Origin: Chitinophaga qingshengii
GTDB lineage: Bacteria > Bacteroidota > Bacteroidia > Chitinophagales > Chitinophagaceae
DNA length: 64,000 nucleotides
NCBI RefSeq assembly: GCF_014529935.1
Contig: NZ_JACVFC010000004.1
Coordinates: 372,001 to 436,000 of the forward strand
Direction of reading: 5' to 3'
Shown here piece after piece: positions 38,101 to 46,619 of the stretch; positions within the stretch are counted from its first letter, which is position 1, and each line of letters starts with the position of its first letter. Below the pieces are notes generated by a model. That model was not told the DNA's origin, did no database searches, and was given only the letters and a program-made list of their open reading frames with translations. The position numbers and the translations under genes are program-made.

Positions 38101-38565
38101 GATTATTTTGAAGCATCTTTGGACAGTTACCGGGAGGGGCAGGTGCGTTTTCCGCTGGCAGGATTGACAACAGGACCGCATCATATTACCATTAAGGCTT
38201 GGGACACCTATAACAACAGCACTGTAAAAACGATCCGCTTTAAAGTGGCGACGCCGGGATCGCTGACGGTAGACGAGGTAGTCAACTACCCGAATCCTTT
38301 TTACGACGTAACCAGGTTTTCTTTTCTGCACAACCAGCAAGGACAACAACTACAAGTGGATTTACAGATATTTTCCATAGATGGAAAGTTGGTAAAGAAA
38401 ATGCGTAGCACAATATTTTCGGGAACCAGCCGTTTTGATGGAATCCCCTGGGACGGCAAAGGTGATTCCGGAGCAAGGTTACCCGCCGGTATTTACATCT
38501 ACAGGCTGATTATAGGCAGTAATGATCAAACCAGGGCATTGGGTGGAAAAATGGTATTATTATGA
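35167..38565 (+). CDS. porU: Type IX secretion system sortase PorU (C25 family)
   Basis: The 1132-residue protein has a signal peptide (about 1-24), an N-terminal beta-rich region, and a gingipain-like C25 domain with the expected catalytic pair: LNYSGHGSNNR (His642) and LLITATCDFAPFDD (Cys676). The end carries VVNYPNPFYDV, an FlgD-like/T9SS C-terminal fold. PorU removes the C-terminal signal from T9SS cargo at the cell surface. Location between gldJ and porV supports the call. No promoter was clear in the AT-rich 226-bp divergent region. Confidence 0.93.
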   Translation: MKPSYIFPVLLLFFLYHYRTATGQTVPRTYKDHSVLASGHWYKLSVAAPGIYKIDISLLQQLGIDTRQLASGSIRLFGTGGQLLPEPNSQPRYDDLPEVSLQAQNGGDGQLDGNDYLLFYAPGPHRWQWDPLKPGFTHQYNLYSDVAYYFLTIGENGARIRQDNNTLPADNKTAAFDYHTFYERDSLNFLSSGKQWWGQEFSKVIGNSRSYGFSLPALPLGPVTVGFRAAARGATGSNFSVSLNQTTAASAYLLPVGGSVFEAFATAATGAGQAAVTNASLDVGVTFQPGDLNAKGWLDYLELTARCPLKLPAGGMLDFRCTTPVGRTQYFLANAAAQTQVWEVSNPLMPLRMATRLQADTLIFTGEAGPQREFIAFNANALLRPVPAGAIANQDLHGLPGADLLIVTCDAFLAEAERLAAWRRSHDGLSVNVVTATQVFNEFGAGTPDPTAIRDYVKMYYDRGDHPKYLLLFGAASYDYRQRLKNNTNLVPSWQSEASLDAIHSYVSDDFFGFLDDAEDITRTDIPNLLDIGIGRLPARNNSEAKMAVDKIIRYQQPAAFGPWRNRATLLADDEDDNLHLEDAEAMGNIIFKNNPLPNISKIYIDAYPQENTSAGVRSPEVTRAVNTNINNGTLVLNYSGHGSNNRLAEETVMDQNSVRDWKNEQQLPLLITATCDFAPFDDPGINSLGAQLLLQQQSGAIALMTTTRAVFANSNRIMNANYLEAAFTPQAGGAMRSLGAAIQEGKNKTYRTSGDVVNNRKFQLLGDPSLMLAFPKWQVVTDSVNGRKVTTETDTLKGLQHCIIKGHIADAQGNILRDYNGTLTATVYDQPVTHRTRGNDPRSRAADFQVQENVLFKGTQTVQQGEFTMAFTVPADLLPGKGKGKISYYTSNAIADGGGYFDGFMTGGTLPGVPADVTGPDVKVWLDSKAFINGDMTGPSPLLMIDLADSNGINVSGSNPAHSLVAILDSSEYLILNDYFEASLDSYREGQVRFPLAGLTTGPHHITIKAWDTYNNSTVKTIRFKVATPGSLTVDEVVNYPNPFYDVTRFSFLHNQQGQQLQVDLQIFSIDGKLVKKMRSTIFSGTSRFDGIPWDGKGDSGARLPAGIYIYRLIIGSNDQTRALGGKMVLL

Positions 38566-38672
38566 CCTATGCATGGGAGAGCAGAATTTGGAGTAATCCC
38601 TTTATCAACCCCTTTCGTTTTTATATTAATAAATAAGTTTATTTTTACACCCTATCAAAATTCGAACGTTGC

Positions 38673-39848
38673 ATGATCCGAAAGGTAGCTTTGAGCCTTG
38701 TGTTCATATATGGTACTTTCAACAGTTTAGAGACCTCAGCCCAGGTGACCAGAGATCAACTTGATGGTCGTCAAAATACAATCAATACAGCAGTACCTTT
38801 TCTCCGCATTACACCCGATGCACGAAGCGGTGCTATGGGAGACGTGGGACTGGCCATTTCTCCGGATGCCTCTTCTGTATACTGGAACCTTTCCAAATTG
38901 CCATTTGCAGATTCCAAAGCCGGCGTAGCGGCAACCTATACTCCCTGGCTGAAAGAGCTGGTGAACGACGTATTCCTGGCAACCGTCAGCGGATACACGA
39001 AATTGGATGAATACCAGGCTATTGGCGGATCGCTCCGTTATTTTTCACTGGGTACCATCAACTTCCGGGATGCGGGTAACCAGGACCTGGGCGATTTCCG
39101 TCCGCGTGAATTCGCACTGGACGCAGGGTATGCCCGTAAATTGTCCGATCACTTCTCTATGGGATTAACCGGCCGTTATATTTATTCCAACCTGGCCGGC
39201 GGACAATCCAACGGCAGTGCGCAGATCCGCCCGGCGAAAGCTTTTGCAGCCGATCTCTCTGCATTCTATACCAAAGATTTTGAAAAAGACGATGGCCTGT
39301 CCAACCGCTTGAACATCGGTGCAGCCATTACCAATATCGGTACAAAGATCTCCTACACCAGCTCTGCCCAGAACAAGGATTTCCTCCCCACTAACCTGGG
39401 TATCGGTGCTGCCTATACGTTGGCGCTGGATGAAAGCAACCAGCTGACCTTCGCGCTGGACATCAATAAATTACTGGTGCCTACACCGGATTCCACCGGA
39501 GCTTACAAGGAAAAAGGCGTACTGCAGGGAATGTTCAGTTCCTTCGGTGATGCACCGGGAGGCTTTAAGGAAGAAATGCAGGAGCTGATGTATTCCGTTG
39601 GCGCAGAATACTGGTACAACCAGATGTTTGCTGTAAGAGCCGGTTATTTCAACGAAAATAAATACAAAGGCAATCGTAAATATGTGACTGCCGGTATCGG
39701 TATCAAATACGATATTTTTGGCCTGAATTTCTCTTACCTGGTGCCTTCAGGTTCCGGTATCCAACGTAATCCGCTGTCAAATACACTGCGTTTTACCCTT
39801 ACATTTGACTTAGGGCCCCGTGGCGAAGACAGCAGAACCGGCTGGTAA
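38673..39848 (+). CDS. porV: Type IX secretion system outer membrane protein PorV
   Basis: The 391-residue protein has a signal peptide and a beta-barrel with the PorV start QNTINTAVPFLRITPDARSGAMGDVGLA and the barrel end NTLRFTLTFDL. PorV carries T9SS cargo from the translocon to PorU, in line with its position right after porU (108 bp). A terminator follows. Confidence 0.95.
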   Translation: MIRKVALSLVFIYGTFNSLETSAQVTRDQLDGRQNTINTAVPFLRITPDARSGAMGDVGLAISPDASSVYWNLSKLPFADSKAGVAATYTPWLKELVNDVFLATVSGYTKLDEYQAIGGSLRYFSLGTINFRDAGNQDLGDFRPREFALDAGYARKLSDHFSMGLTGRYIYSNLAGGQSNGSAQIRPAKAFAADLSAFYTKDFEKDDGLSNRLNIGAAITNIGTKISYTSSAQNKDFLPTNLGIGAAYTLALDESNQLTFALDINKLLVPTPDSTGAYKEKGVLQGMFSSFGDAPGGFKEEMQELMYSVGAEYWYNQMFAVRAGYFNENKYKGNRKYVTAGIGIKYDIFGLNFSYLVPSGSGIQRNPLSNTLRFTLTFDLGPRGEDSRTGW

Positions 39849-39895
39849 AAACAAATGCATAAATAACTAAATAATAAAATTTTAAATATATCAGG

Positions 39896-39925
39896 TCCCT
39901 CCGTTTTTTAGCGGGGGGATTTTAT
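39896..39925 (+). terminator. Terminator of porV
   Basis: TCCC-CCG and CGG-GGGA pair imperfectly around a short T-rich loop, followed by TTTTATATTT. Confidence 0.65.
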
Positions 39926-39975
39926 ATTTAAAGCCTTACCTTGCGGATTGGCAAAAATGTTCTAAAATATAAGCT

Positions 39976-40464
39976 ATGAGTAGTATTCGTATTGGTCTGG
40001 GAGTAGATTTTCATCAACTGGTGGAAGGCCGTGATTTCTGGATTGGCGGCGTAAAAGTCCCGCATCACAAAGGCGCCCTGGGGCATAGTGATGCCGATGT
40101 ACTGCTGCACGCTATCTGCGATGCCATGCTGGGAGCGTTGTCACTCGGCGATATCGGTGTACACTTCCCGGATACGGACAATGCCTATAAAAACATTGAC
40201 AGTAAAATACTGCTGACCCGCTGCGCACAGCTGATCGGTGAAAAAGGATATGGCGTAGTGAACGTAGACAGCACTTTGTGCCTGCAGGCCCCTAAAATCA
40301 AGCCTTATGTGCCGCAAATGCAGTCCGTGATTGCGGAAATACTGCGGATTGGCCTGGAAGATGTATCTGTAAAAGCCACCACCACAGAAAACATGGGCTT
40401 TGTAGGACGCGAAGAAGGGGTTACTGCCCACGCAGTTGTGTTATTGGAGAAAATCGCTAAATAA
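39976..40464 (+). CDS. ispF: 2-C-methyl-D-erythritol 2,4-cyclodiphosphate synthase
   Basis: The 162-residue enzyme of the MEP isoprenoid pathway converts CDP-ME 2-phosphate to MEcPP. Metal ligands are seen in VDFHQL (Asp11, His13) and DVLLHAICDA (His45); ATTTENMGFVGREEG is the conserved C-terminal block. It precedes dut by 20 bp and may lead a small cluster of dut, a TPR lipoprotein and DUF4292. Confidence 0.96.
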   Translation: MSSIRIGLGVDFHQLVEGRDFWIGGVKVPHHKGALGHSDADVLLHAICDAMLGALSLGDIGVHFPDTDNAYKNIDSKILLTRCAQLIGEKGYGVVNVDSTLCLQAPKIKPYVPQMQSVIAEILRIGLEDVSVKATTTENMGFVGREEGVTAHAVVLLEKIAK

Positions 40465-40472
40465 TAATAAAT

Positions 40473-40480
40473 TATCTTTG
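40473..40480 (+). promoter_or_regulatory. Possible -7 box just before dut
   Basis: TATCTTTG ends 4 bp before the dut ATG. If active, the transcript would have almost no leader. The motif could be chance, since the -33 element is absent at the right spacing. Confidence 0.35.
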
Positions 40481-40484
40481 CCCA

Positions 40485-40928
40485 ATGGCTGATATAATTG
40501 TGAAAATCATCAATAAGTCGGATAATGAATTGCCGTCTTATGCAACGGATCAAGCTGCAGGAATGGACCTGCGTGCGCACCTGGAGACGGCCTTAACGCT
40601 CCAGCCATTGGAAAGGGTATTGGTACCTACGGGCCTTTTTATGGAACTACCGGTAGGCTATGAAGCGCAGATTCGTCCGCGCAGCGGCCTGGCCTTTAAA
40701 CAGGGCCTGAGCATACCTAATTCACCCGGTACGATCGATGCCGACTACAGAGGAGAGATCAAAATAATTATGATCAACCTGTCCAACGAACCACAAACGA
40801 TACAACCCGGAGACCGTATAGCCCAAATGATCATCGCTCCCTATGTACAGGCGGTTATGCAGCCTGTGGAAGTGCTGAACGAAACCGTTCGCGGTGAAGG
40901 TGGCTTCGGTCATACCGGTAAATCCTGA
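40485..40928 (+). CDS. dut: dUTP diphosphatase
   Basis: The 147-residue trimeric dUTPase removes dUTP from the nucleotide pool. Motifs are present in order: AGMDLRA, RPRSGLAFK, PGTIDADYRGE, GDRIAQM and the C-terminal RGEGGFGHTGKS. The next gene starts 3 bp later, so translation is probably coupled. Confidence 0.97.
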   Translation: MADIIVKIINKSDNELPSYATDQAAGMDLRAHLETALTLQPLERVLVPTGLFMELPVGYEAQIRPRSGLAFKQGLSIPNSPGTIDADYRGEIKIIMINLSNEPQTIQPGDRIAQMIIAPYVQAVMQPVEVLNETVRGEGGFGHTGKS

Positions 40929-40931
40929 TAG

Positions 40932-42665
40932 ATGCGTGTATTCTTAACCGTTATAGGTGTTGCCGGTATATTGATCACAGGCGCGTGCAGCGGGCCTAAA
41001 AATTCCCTGCGCCATCAAACCGTGATCAAAGACCCTGCCGTGCTGGAGCAGCGTGCTGACAGCCTCTTCTTTGCTGCGCAACGCTCTAAAATGCTGGGCG
41101 ATTTCCGTACTGCTATCACGCAGTATTCCGACTACCTGCGGTTAAACAAGAATAATCCCACCGTTTATTATGAACTGGCCCGCCTGTTCATGGAAGTCCA
41201 GAACCCCGGTTACGCCCTGGGCTTTGCCCGCCGGGCCGCCACTATGGACCCCGATAATCATTGGTTCCAGATCACGCTGGCAGACGCTTTTGCGGTGAAC
41301 CAGCAATTTGACAGCGCCGCTACCGTTTTTGATAAACTGACCCGGCGTTACCCTGAAAATGAAGACTACCTGTATAACAAAGCCATGTTCCTCGCCAAAG
41401 CCAACCGGCCGGCAGCGGCACTGGCGGTGTTTGCACAGCTGGAAGAAAAAACGGGGGTAGTCGAAGAGGTCATCTACCAAAAACAACGGCTATTACTCAA
41501 AATGAGCCAGGTAGATGCGGCAGCTGCCGAGATCCGCAAACTCATTGACAACAACCCGCAGGAGCTGCGTTATTATTTCCTGTTGGCAGAAGTGTACGAT
41601 GCCAACGACCGTGTACCCGAGGCGAAAGCTATCTTTCAGGATGTGCTCCGCAAAGACCCGGATAACGCCAGAGCGCTGCTGGGCCTGGCTACCTACGCCC
41701 GTAAAAGCAACGACAAAACGGCCTACTGGGCTTTCCTCACCCGCGCCTTTGCCAATCCCACCTACAGCATCGATGAAAAAGTGGCCTACGTGTATCCTTA
41801 CCTGCAAATGATGCAGCTGGATTCTACCAAGGTGGAAGAAGGACTGGAGCTCACTTCCCTGATCGTAAAAGCACACCCTAAAGATGCCAAAGCATATGCC
41901 CTGCGGGGTGATATGTACTCACAGGTGGATATGCTGGACAGTGCCCAACAGAACTACACCAAAGCACTGAGCCTCGATTCCAGCCGCTTTTCGGTATGGT
42001 ATCAGCTGATGTGGATCTACTCCCGTAAGGAAGATCCCAATGCGCTGCAGGCGCTTAGTAATACGGTAACGGAGAAGTTCCCGCAAGAATTTATGGGGTA
42101 CTACTTCAAAGGTGTGGCCAGCTTCTTGCTGCAACAGTATCCGGCTACCATCAACGCGCTGAATAAAGCGCTGGAAATCGGCAGCGGAGAGAAAAAGTTT
42201 ATGGCCGACGTACAGTCGTTGCTGGGAGATGCCTATCATGCTACCGGACAGCACCAGCAGTCCGACAGCAGCTATGAAAGAGCCCTCCTGCTAAGGCCCG
42301 ACGATGCGCTCGTACTCAATAACTATAGTTATTACCTGTCACTGCGCGGCGAAAACCTGAATCGCGCCGCGGAATTGTCTAAACGGTCGCTGGAACTGGA
42401 ACCGGATAGTCCAACCTACATGGACACCTACGCCTGGATCTTATTCCGGCAAGATAAGTTCGAAGATGCCAGGCACTGGATAGAAAAAGCCCTCGAATTT
42501 CCGGAAGCACAGCAGAATCCGAATGTGCTGGAACACTACGGGGATATACTATTTAACCTGAAAGATGTCACAAAAGCGGTGGAATACTGGCAGAAGGCTA
42601 AAGACAAAGGAGCTACTTCCGTAGGCCTTGTCCGTAAGATCGCTGAAAAAAAATATATTCAATAG
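40932..42665 (+). CDS. TPR-repeat lipoprotein
   Basis: The 577-residue protein has a lipoprotein signal (LITGAC, Cys19) and tetratricopeptide repeats along nearly its whole length, for example FDSAATVFDKLTRRYPENEDY and DSAQQNYTKALSLDSSRFSV. TPR lipoproteins of this length act in envelope assembly; this one is commonly next to DUF4292 and EnvC-like genes in the phylum, which suggests a cell-wall or outer membrane role. That role is inferred. It starts 3 bp after dut. Confidence 0.85.
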   Translation: MRVFLTVIGVAGILITGACSGPKNSLRHQTVIKDPAVLEQRADSLFFAAQRSKMLGDFRTAITQYSDYLRLNKNNPTVYYELARLFMEVQNPGYALGFARRAATMDPDNHWFQITLADAFAVNQQFDSAATVFDKLTRRYPENEDYLYNKAMFLAKANRPAAALAVFAQLEEKTGVVEEVIYQKQRLLLKMSQVDAAAAEIRKLIDNNPQELRYYFLLAEVYDANDRVPEAKAIFQDVLRKDPDNARALLGLATYARKSNDKTAYWAFLTRAFANPTYSIDEKVAYVYPYLQMMQLDSTKVEEGLELTSLIVKAHPKDAKAYALRGDMYSQVDMLDSAQQNYTKALSLDSSRFSVWYQLMWIYSRKEDPNALQALSNTVTEKFPQEFMGYYFKGVASFLLQQYPATINALNKALEIGSGEKKFMADVQSLLGDAYHATGQHQQSDSSYERALLLRPDDALVLNNYSYYLSLRGENLNRAAELSKRSLELEPDSPTYMDTYAWILFRQDKFEDARHWIEKALEFPEAQQNPNVLEHYGDILFNLKDVTKAVEYWQKAKDKGATSVGLVRKIAEKKYIQ

Positions 42666-42733
42666 CCTTGCGGCCGGAAGGCCCGATAACACCACCGTTG
42701 GTAGCGCTGATACCGCTAAAAGCTAATAGCTGC

Positions 42734-43564
42734 ATGAAAAAAACATTACTGTTATTAATAGGAATAGCCGGTCTGGCCTTTACCGCCTGCCGTCACCCGA
42801 AGAAACTGTCACGCAATACTTTCCCGGCTACAGACACCAGTAAGGTGGCTGCCCACCGGGATACCACCTCTGCGGAAGAAAGAAACGCCTTCATCACCAA
42901 TATGCTGAAAGGTATCCGCAGCAACAAGATCGATTTCAATACTTTCTCCGGCAGGATGAAACTGGCTTTTGAAACAGAAAGTAAAAGCCACAATAACCTG
43001 ACGGCTACCATCCGTATGAAGAAGGACAGCATTATCTGGGTATCTGTGAGCGCTCCTATCATCGATGAAGTGATACGTGCCGTGATTACCCCGGACAGCC
43101 TTAAACTCTACAACCGGCTGGATAAGCAGCTGATACTCCGGAGTATGGCAGACGCGGAACAGGTACTGAATATTCCTTTCGACTTTAAAACCCTGCAGGA
43201 TATCCTGATCGGTAACCCTATATACCTGACAGACTCCGTCTATGGCCTCGTAAAAACACCTTCCGTGATCTCTTTCAGCTGCGCCGATGCCCGGTTTATC
43301 AGCCTGTTTAACGTATTTGCAGACGACTATAGCCTGCAGCAAAGCAAGGTGATGGATGCTGATAGTACTGTTGCGAATAAACGTTCCTGTGAACTGACCT
43401 ACGGCGATTATGCCAATGTTGCCAGCCGGAAATTTCCCACTGTTCGCCGCATTTTCATAGAAGAAAAAAATGTGACCAAAGTAGCGCTGGACTTTACCCG
43501 CTATGATTTCGACGTACCGCTGAGCTTTCCGTTCAACTCGCCTTCCGGTTATAAACGGATGTAA
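42734..43564 (+). CDS. DUF4292 lipoprotein
   Basis: The 276-residue product has a lipoprotein signal (AGLAFTAC, Cys19) and the DUF4292 body, which has a LolA/LolB-like fold (SGRMKLAFETESKSHNNLTA, DSIIWVSVSAPI and VALDFTRYDFD at the end). A role in lipoprotein or lipid handling is inferred from the fold. The ATG at 42734 is preferred over an in-frame ATG at 42668 because it gives the signal peptide. It is the fourth gene of the ispF-dut-TPR run. Confidence 0.85.
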   Translation: MKKTLLLLIGIAGLAFTACRHPKKLSRNTFPATDTSKVAAHRDTTSAEERNAFITNMLKGIRSNKIDFNTFSGRMKLAFETESKSHNNLTATIRMKKDSIIWVSVSAPIIDEVIRAVITPDSLKLYNRLDKQLILRSMADAEQVLNIPFDFKTLQDILIGNPIYLTDSVYGLVKTPSVISFSCADARFISLFNVFADDYSLQQSKVMDADSTVANKRSCELTYGDYANVASRKFPTVRRIFIEEKNVTKVALDFTRYDFDVPLSFPFNSPSGYKRM

Positions 43565-43668
43565 TAAATTTCCCGGTAAATTGTCACCTTCATTAAACTA
43601 ATAAACGTTGTATATTTATCGTTTATATACTTGAACCAGGTACTTAATTGCAGTTACTTAAAATAGTC

Positions 43669-45126
43669 ATGTTGTATTTGAAGAAGATTATCCCGTTAGT
43701 ATGTTTCATATGGTTGTTACCGGCTATACTGGTGGCGCAGAATACCGGCCAGCAGCAACCGACGCGGGACGAACTGGAGCGCAGGAAAAAAGAGCTGCAA
43801 AAGGAGATCGAGGAGGCGAACGCACAGCTGAAGGATACTAAAAAATCCACCCGGGAAAGCCTGGGCCAGCTTCGTGCGCTGAGAGACAAGATCACCCTCC
43901 GTACCCGGCTGATCAATAATATCAACGAGGAAATCAACTTTATCAATGGTGATATTAACACCGCTGCGCGTGATGTAAAAACCCTGCAAAAAGACCTGGA
44001 TACCCTGAAGGCACAATACGCCCAGCTGATTGTATATGCCTACAAGAACCGTTCTTCCTACGACATGCTGAACTTCGTGTTCTCTGCACAGAGCTTCAAC
44101 GATGCCGTAAAACGTTTTCAATACCTTAAACAATACCGCGAATACCGCCGCCGTCAGGCTGATAATATCGTATCCACCCAGGAACAACTGAACCAGAAAA
44201 TCCAAAGCCTCGAAGGCCAGCGTGTAAAACGTGCTGACGCCCTGAAAACAGAGCAGGAACAACGGGCTACCCTGGAACAGGATAAAAAAGAAAAAGACGA
44301 AGTACTCACGAAGCTGAAAGGCCGTGAAAAAGAGCTGGTAGCCGACATTAACCAGCGTAATAAAGACGCCCAGAAAGTGCAGGCCGCTATCCGTGCAGTA
44401 ATCCGCCGTGAGATTGAAGAAGCGCGCCGCAAAGCCATGGAGGAAGAAGCGGCCCGCCGTAAAGCGGCGGAAGAAAAACGCAAACGCGAGGAAGAAGCCC
44501 GCAAAGCAGCCCTGGCTGCGGCTGAGAAAGCGAGGGCTGATGCCGCTGCTGCCAATAACAACAATGCTGCCAATAACCCACCTGCAGCGAAACCAACACC
44601 ACCGCCGGCAGCAACACCGGAGCCTCCGAAACCAACACCGGTACCGGAAAAACCAGCACCAACCCGTAGTGAAAACGTGCTGGAAGCTACCCCTGAAGCA
44701 CTGGCCCTGTCTGAAAGCTTTGAAGCTAACCGGGGTAAACTGCCCTGGCCTGTGGATGCCGGTAATATTATCGAACATTTTGGTATACACCAACATGCGG
44801 TGATGGAACATATCACAGTGCCTTCTGATGGTATCGTGATCGCTACCACCAAAGGCGGCGCCGTGAAATCCATCTTCGACGGGGAAGTAAAATCTGTAGT
44901 AGTAATGCCCGGCTCCGGATATGTAATTATTATCCGCCATGGACAATACTTTACCACCTATGTTCGTTTGCAGACTACCCGCGTGAAGAAAGGCGATATG
45001 GTGAAAACCGGCCAGGTAATCGGTACCGCCAGTGTGAATGACATCGAGAACACCGGTGAAGTAGAACTGCAGATCTGGAAAGGGGTTACCAAACAAAACC
45101 CCGAGCAGTGGATAAGACGCAGATAA
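43669..45126 (+). CDS. EnvC-like murein hydrolase activator (degenerate LytM), copy 1
   Basis: The 485-residue protein has a signal peptide (MLYLKKIIPLVCFIWLLPAI), a long coiled coil (about 25-260), an Ala/Lys/Pro-rich linker (about 255-340) and a C-terminal LytM domain. The zinc-binding HxxxD and HxH of active M23 enzymes are missing: MEHITVPSDGIV and GEVELQIWKG occupy those places. E. coli EnvC is likewise inactive and activates amidases, so this is probably an activator. The nearby TTG at 43648 is rejected in favour of the ATG. The paralogue follows. Confidence 0.88.
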   Translation: MLYLKKIIPLVCFIWLLPAILVAQNTGQQQPTRDELERRKKELQKEIEEANAQLKDTKKSTRESLGQLRALRDKITLRTRLINNINEEINFINGDINTAARDVKTLQKDLDTLKAQYAQLIVYAYKNRSSYDMLNFVFSAQSFNDAVKRFQYLKQYREYRRRQADNIVSTQEQLNQKIQSLEGQRVKRADALKTEQEQRATLEQDKKEKDEVLTKLKGREKELVADINQRNKDAQKVQAAIRAVIRREIEEARRKAMEEEAARRKAAEEKRKREEEARKAALAAAEKARADAAAANNNNAANNPPAAKPTPPPAATPEPPKPTPVPEKPAPTRSENVLEATPEALALSESFEANRGKLPWPVDAGNIIEHFGIHQHAVMEHITVPSDGIVIATTKGGAVKSIFDGEVKSVVVMPGSGYVIIIRHGQYFTTYVRLQTTRVKKGDMVKTGQVIGTASVNDIENTGEVELQIWKGVTKQNPEQWIRRR

Positions 45127-45133
45127 TTTGAGT

Positions 45134-45216
45134 ATTTGGTCATTTTGTTATTTGATTATTGAAGAACAGAAGGATACCCCCAATAATCAAATAACAAAAT
45201 AACCCAATGGCTAAAT
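45134..45216. repeat. AT-rich long palindrome between the two EnvC-like genes
   Basis: Arms of about 28 bp, ATTTGGTCATTTTGTTATTT and onward to TTGATTATTG, then CAATAATCAAATAACAAAAT as complement, surround a short loop. It resembles 7755-7843 and 18440-18557. Confidence 0.85.
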
Positions 45217-45233
45217 GTTAAAACCGTTCCTTT

Positions 45234-46619
45234 TTGAGAAAGCTAATCCCTCTTTTAATAGCTTGCTGGCTGTTACCGGGAGTGTTGTATGCACAACGCG
45301 GTAATAAAACATCGCGCGCAGCATTGGAAAACCGTAAACAGGAACTGTTGAAAGAAATACAGGAAGCCACCCGCACCCTGGCAAATACCCGTAAATCCAC
45401 CAAACAAAACCTTGGCCTGCAACGGGAACTGCAGCAAAGAATTGATAGCCGCAACGCCCAGATTAAAAACATCAATATAGAAATCAGTCAGCTGGATGGC
45501 GCTATCAGCAATACTAACGATAACGTACAAACGCTGGAACGGGAAGTAGACTCCCTGCGCGCCCGTTATGCGCAATTGGTAGTATATACCTACAAAACCA
45601 AAGGAGACTACGATGTACTCAACTTCCTGTTTTCAGCCACCAGCTTCAATGATGCACTGCGCCGCTACCAGTATCTGCGGCAATACCGGGAGAACAGGCG
45701 CCGTCAGGCGGAAAGCCTGTTGTCTACCAAAGTACTGCTGGCGCAGAAACTTCAGAACCTGGAACAGGAACGCGCGCTGAAAGCGGGCGCCCTGCATTCC
45801 GAACAGCGGCAGCGAGGTGCGCTTATAGCGGATAAAAAAGAAACCGATCAAACCATTGTACAACTACAACAACAGGAAAAAGAACTACAGCAAAATATTG
45901 AAAAGAGCAGGGCAGAAGCCCGGCAGGTAGACCGTGCTATCCAGGATGCTATCCGTAAGGAAATAGAAGCTGCCCGTAAACGGGAACTGGCTGCTGCAGC
46001 GGCACGGAAACGTGCAGCCGCAGCTAAGGCAGCCAAACGTAAAGCGGAACAGGAGGCGGCCCGCAAACGTGCTATCGCCGCGGCTAAAAAGGCAGGCCAT
46101 AAACCGCCGCCGGCGAAACCGGTTAAACCGGAGAAAGAGGAGGAAGAAGATGATCCGGCGCCAACACCTAAAGAAGATGTACTGGCAGCAACACCGGAAG
46201 CATTGTCACTCTCGCGTGATTTTGAAGCCAACCGGGGCCGCTTGCCGTGGCCGGTGGACGCAGGCCGAATCACCGGGCGCTTTGGTACCAGTACCGTCGG
46301 TAAGGTGGAAGTGGAGCACAATGGTATCGTTATCGCTACGCCTAAAGGGGCAGCGGTAAAAGCGATCTTTGAAGGAGAGGTGATTATGGTATTCAGTGTG
46401 CCGGGCGCCGGGTATATGGTCACCCTGCGCCATGGGAAATATTTCACCAACTACGTGAGGCTGGTCAATGTGCAGGTGAAGAAGGGCATGTCTGTCAAAC
46501 GCGGACATGTACTCGGTGCGGCCGCCGGCAGTGCGGTGGCCAGCACCGGAGAGATAGAATTGCAGATCTATCGCAACATGGTACAACAGAATCCTGAAAG
46601 ATGGATACGCGGCCGTTAG
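45234..46619 (+). CDS. EnvC-like murein hydrolase activator (degenerate LytM), copy 2, uncertain start
   Basis: The 461-residue product parallels copy 1: signal peptide (LIPLLIACWLLPGVLYAQ), coiled coil (about 20-240), basic Ala/Lys-rich linker and degenerate LytM domain lacking zinc ligands (KVEVEHNGIV and TGEIELQIYRN). A start at TTG 45234 is the only start in this frame that keeps the signal peptide. Alternatively an ATG at 45215 would be in frame if one T of TTTTT (45231-45235) were removed, giving MLKPFLLRKLIPLL. So the 5' end could carry a one-base error or a rare TTG start. It overlaps the convergent bshA gene by 4 bp. Confidence 0.8.
   Translation: MRKLIPLLIACWLLPGVLYAQRGNKTSRAALENRKQELLKEIQEATRTLANTRKSTKQNLGLQRELQQRIDSRNAQIKNINIEISQLDGAISNTNDNVQTLEREVDSLRARYAQLVVYTYKTKGDYDVLNFLFSATSFNDALRRYQYLRQYRENRRRQAESLLSTKVLLAQKLQNLEQERALKAGALHSEQRQRGALIADKKETDQTIVQLQQQEKELQQNIEKSRAEARQVDRAIQDAIRKEIEAARKRELAAAAARKRAAAAKAAKRKAEQEAARKRAIAAAKKAGHKPPPAKPVKPEKEEEEDDPAPTPKEDVLAATPEALSLSRDFEANRGRLPWPVDAGRITGRFGTSTVGKVEVEHNGIVIATPKGAAVKAIFEGEVIMVFSVPGAGYMVTLRHGKYFTNYVRLVNVQVKKGMSVKRGHVLGAAAGSAVASTGEIELQIYRNMVQQNPERWIRGR

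Noticed and set aside
43717..45096. 459-codon open frame antisense to the first EnvC-like gene
   Set aside because: Shadow: Phe/Cys/Arg-rich with no start context or domain.
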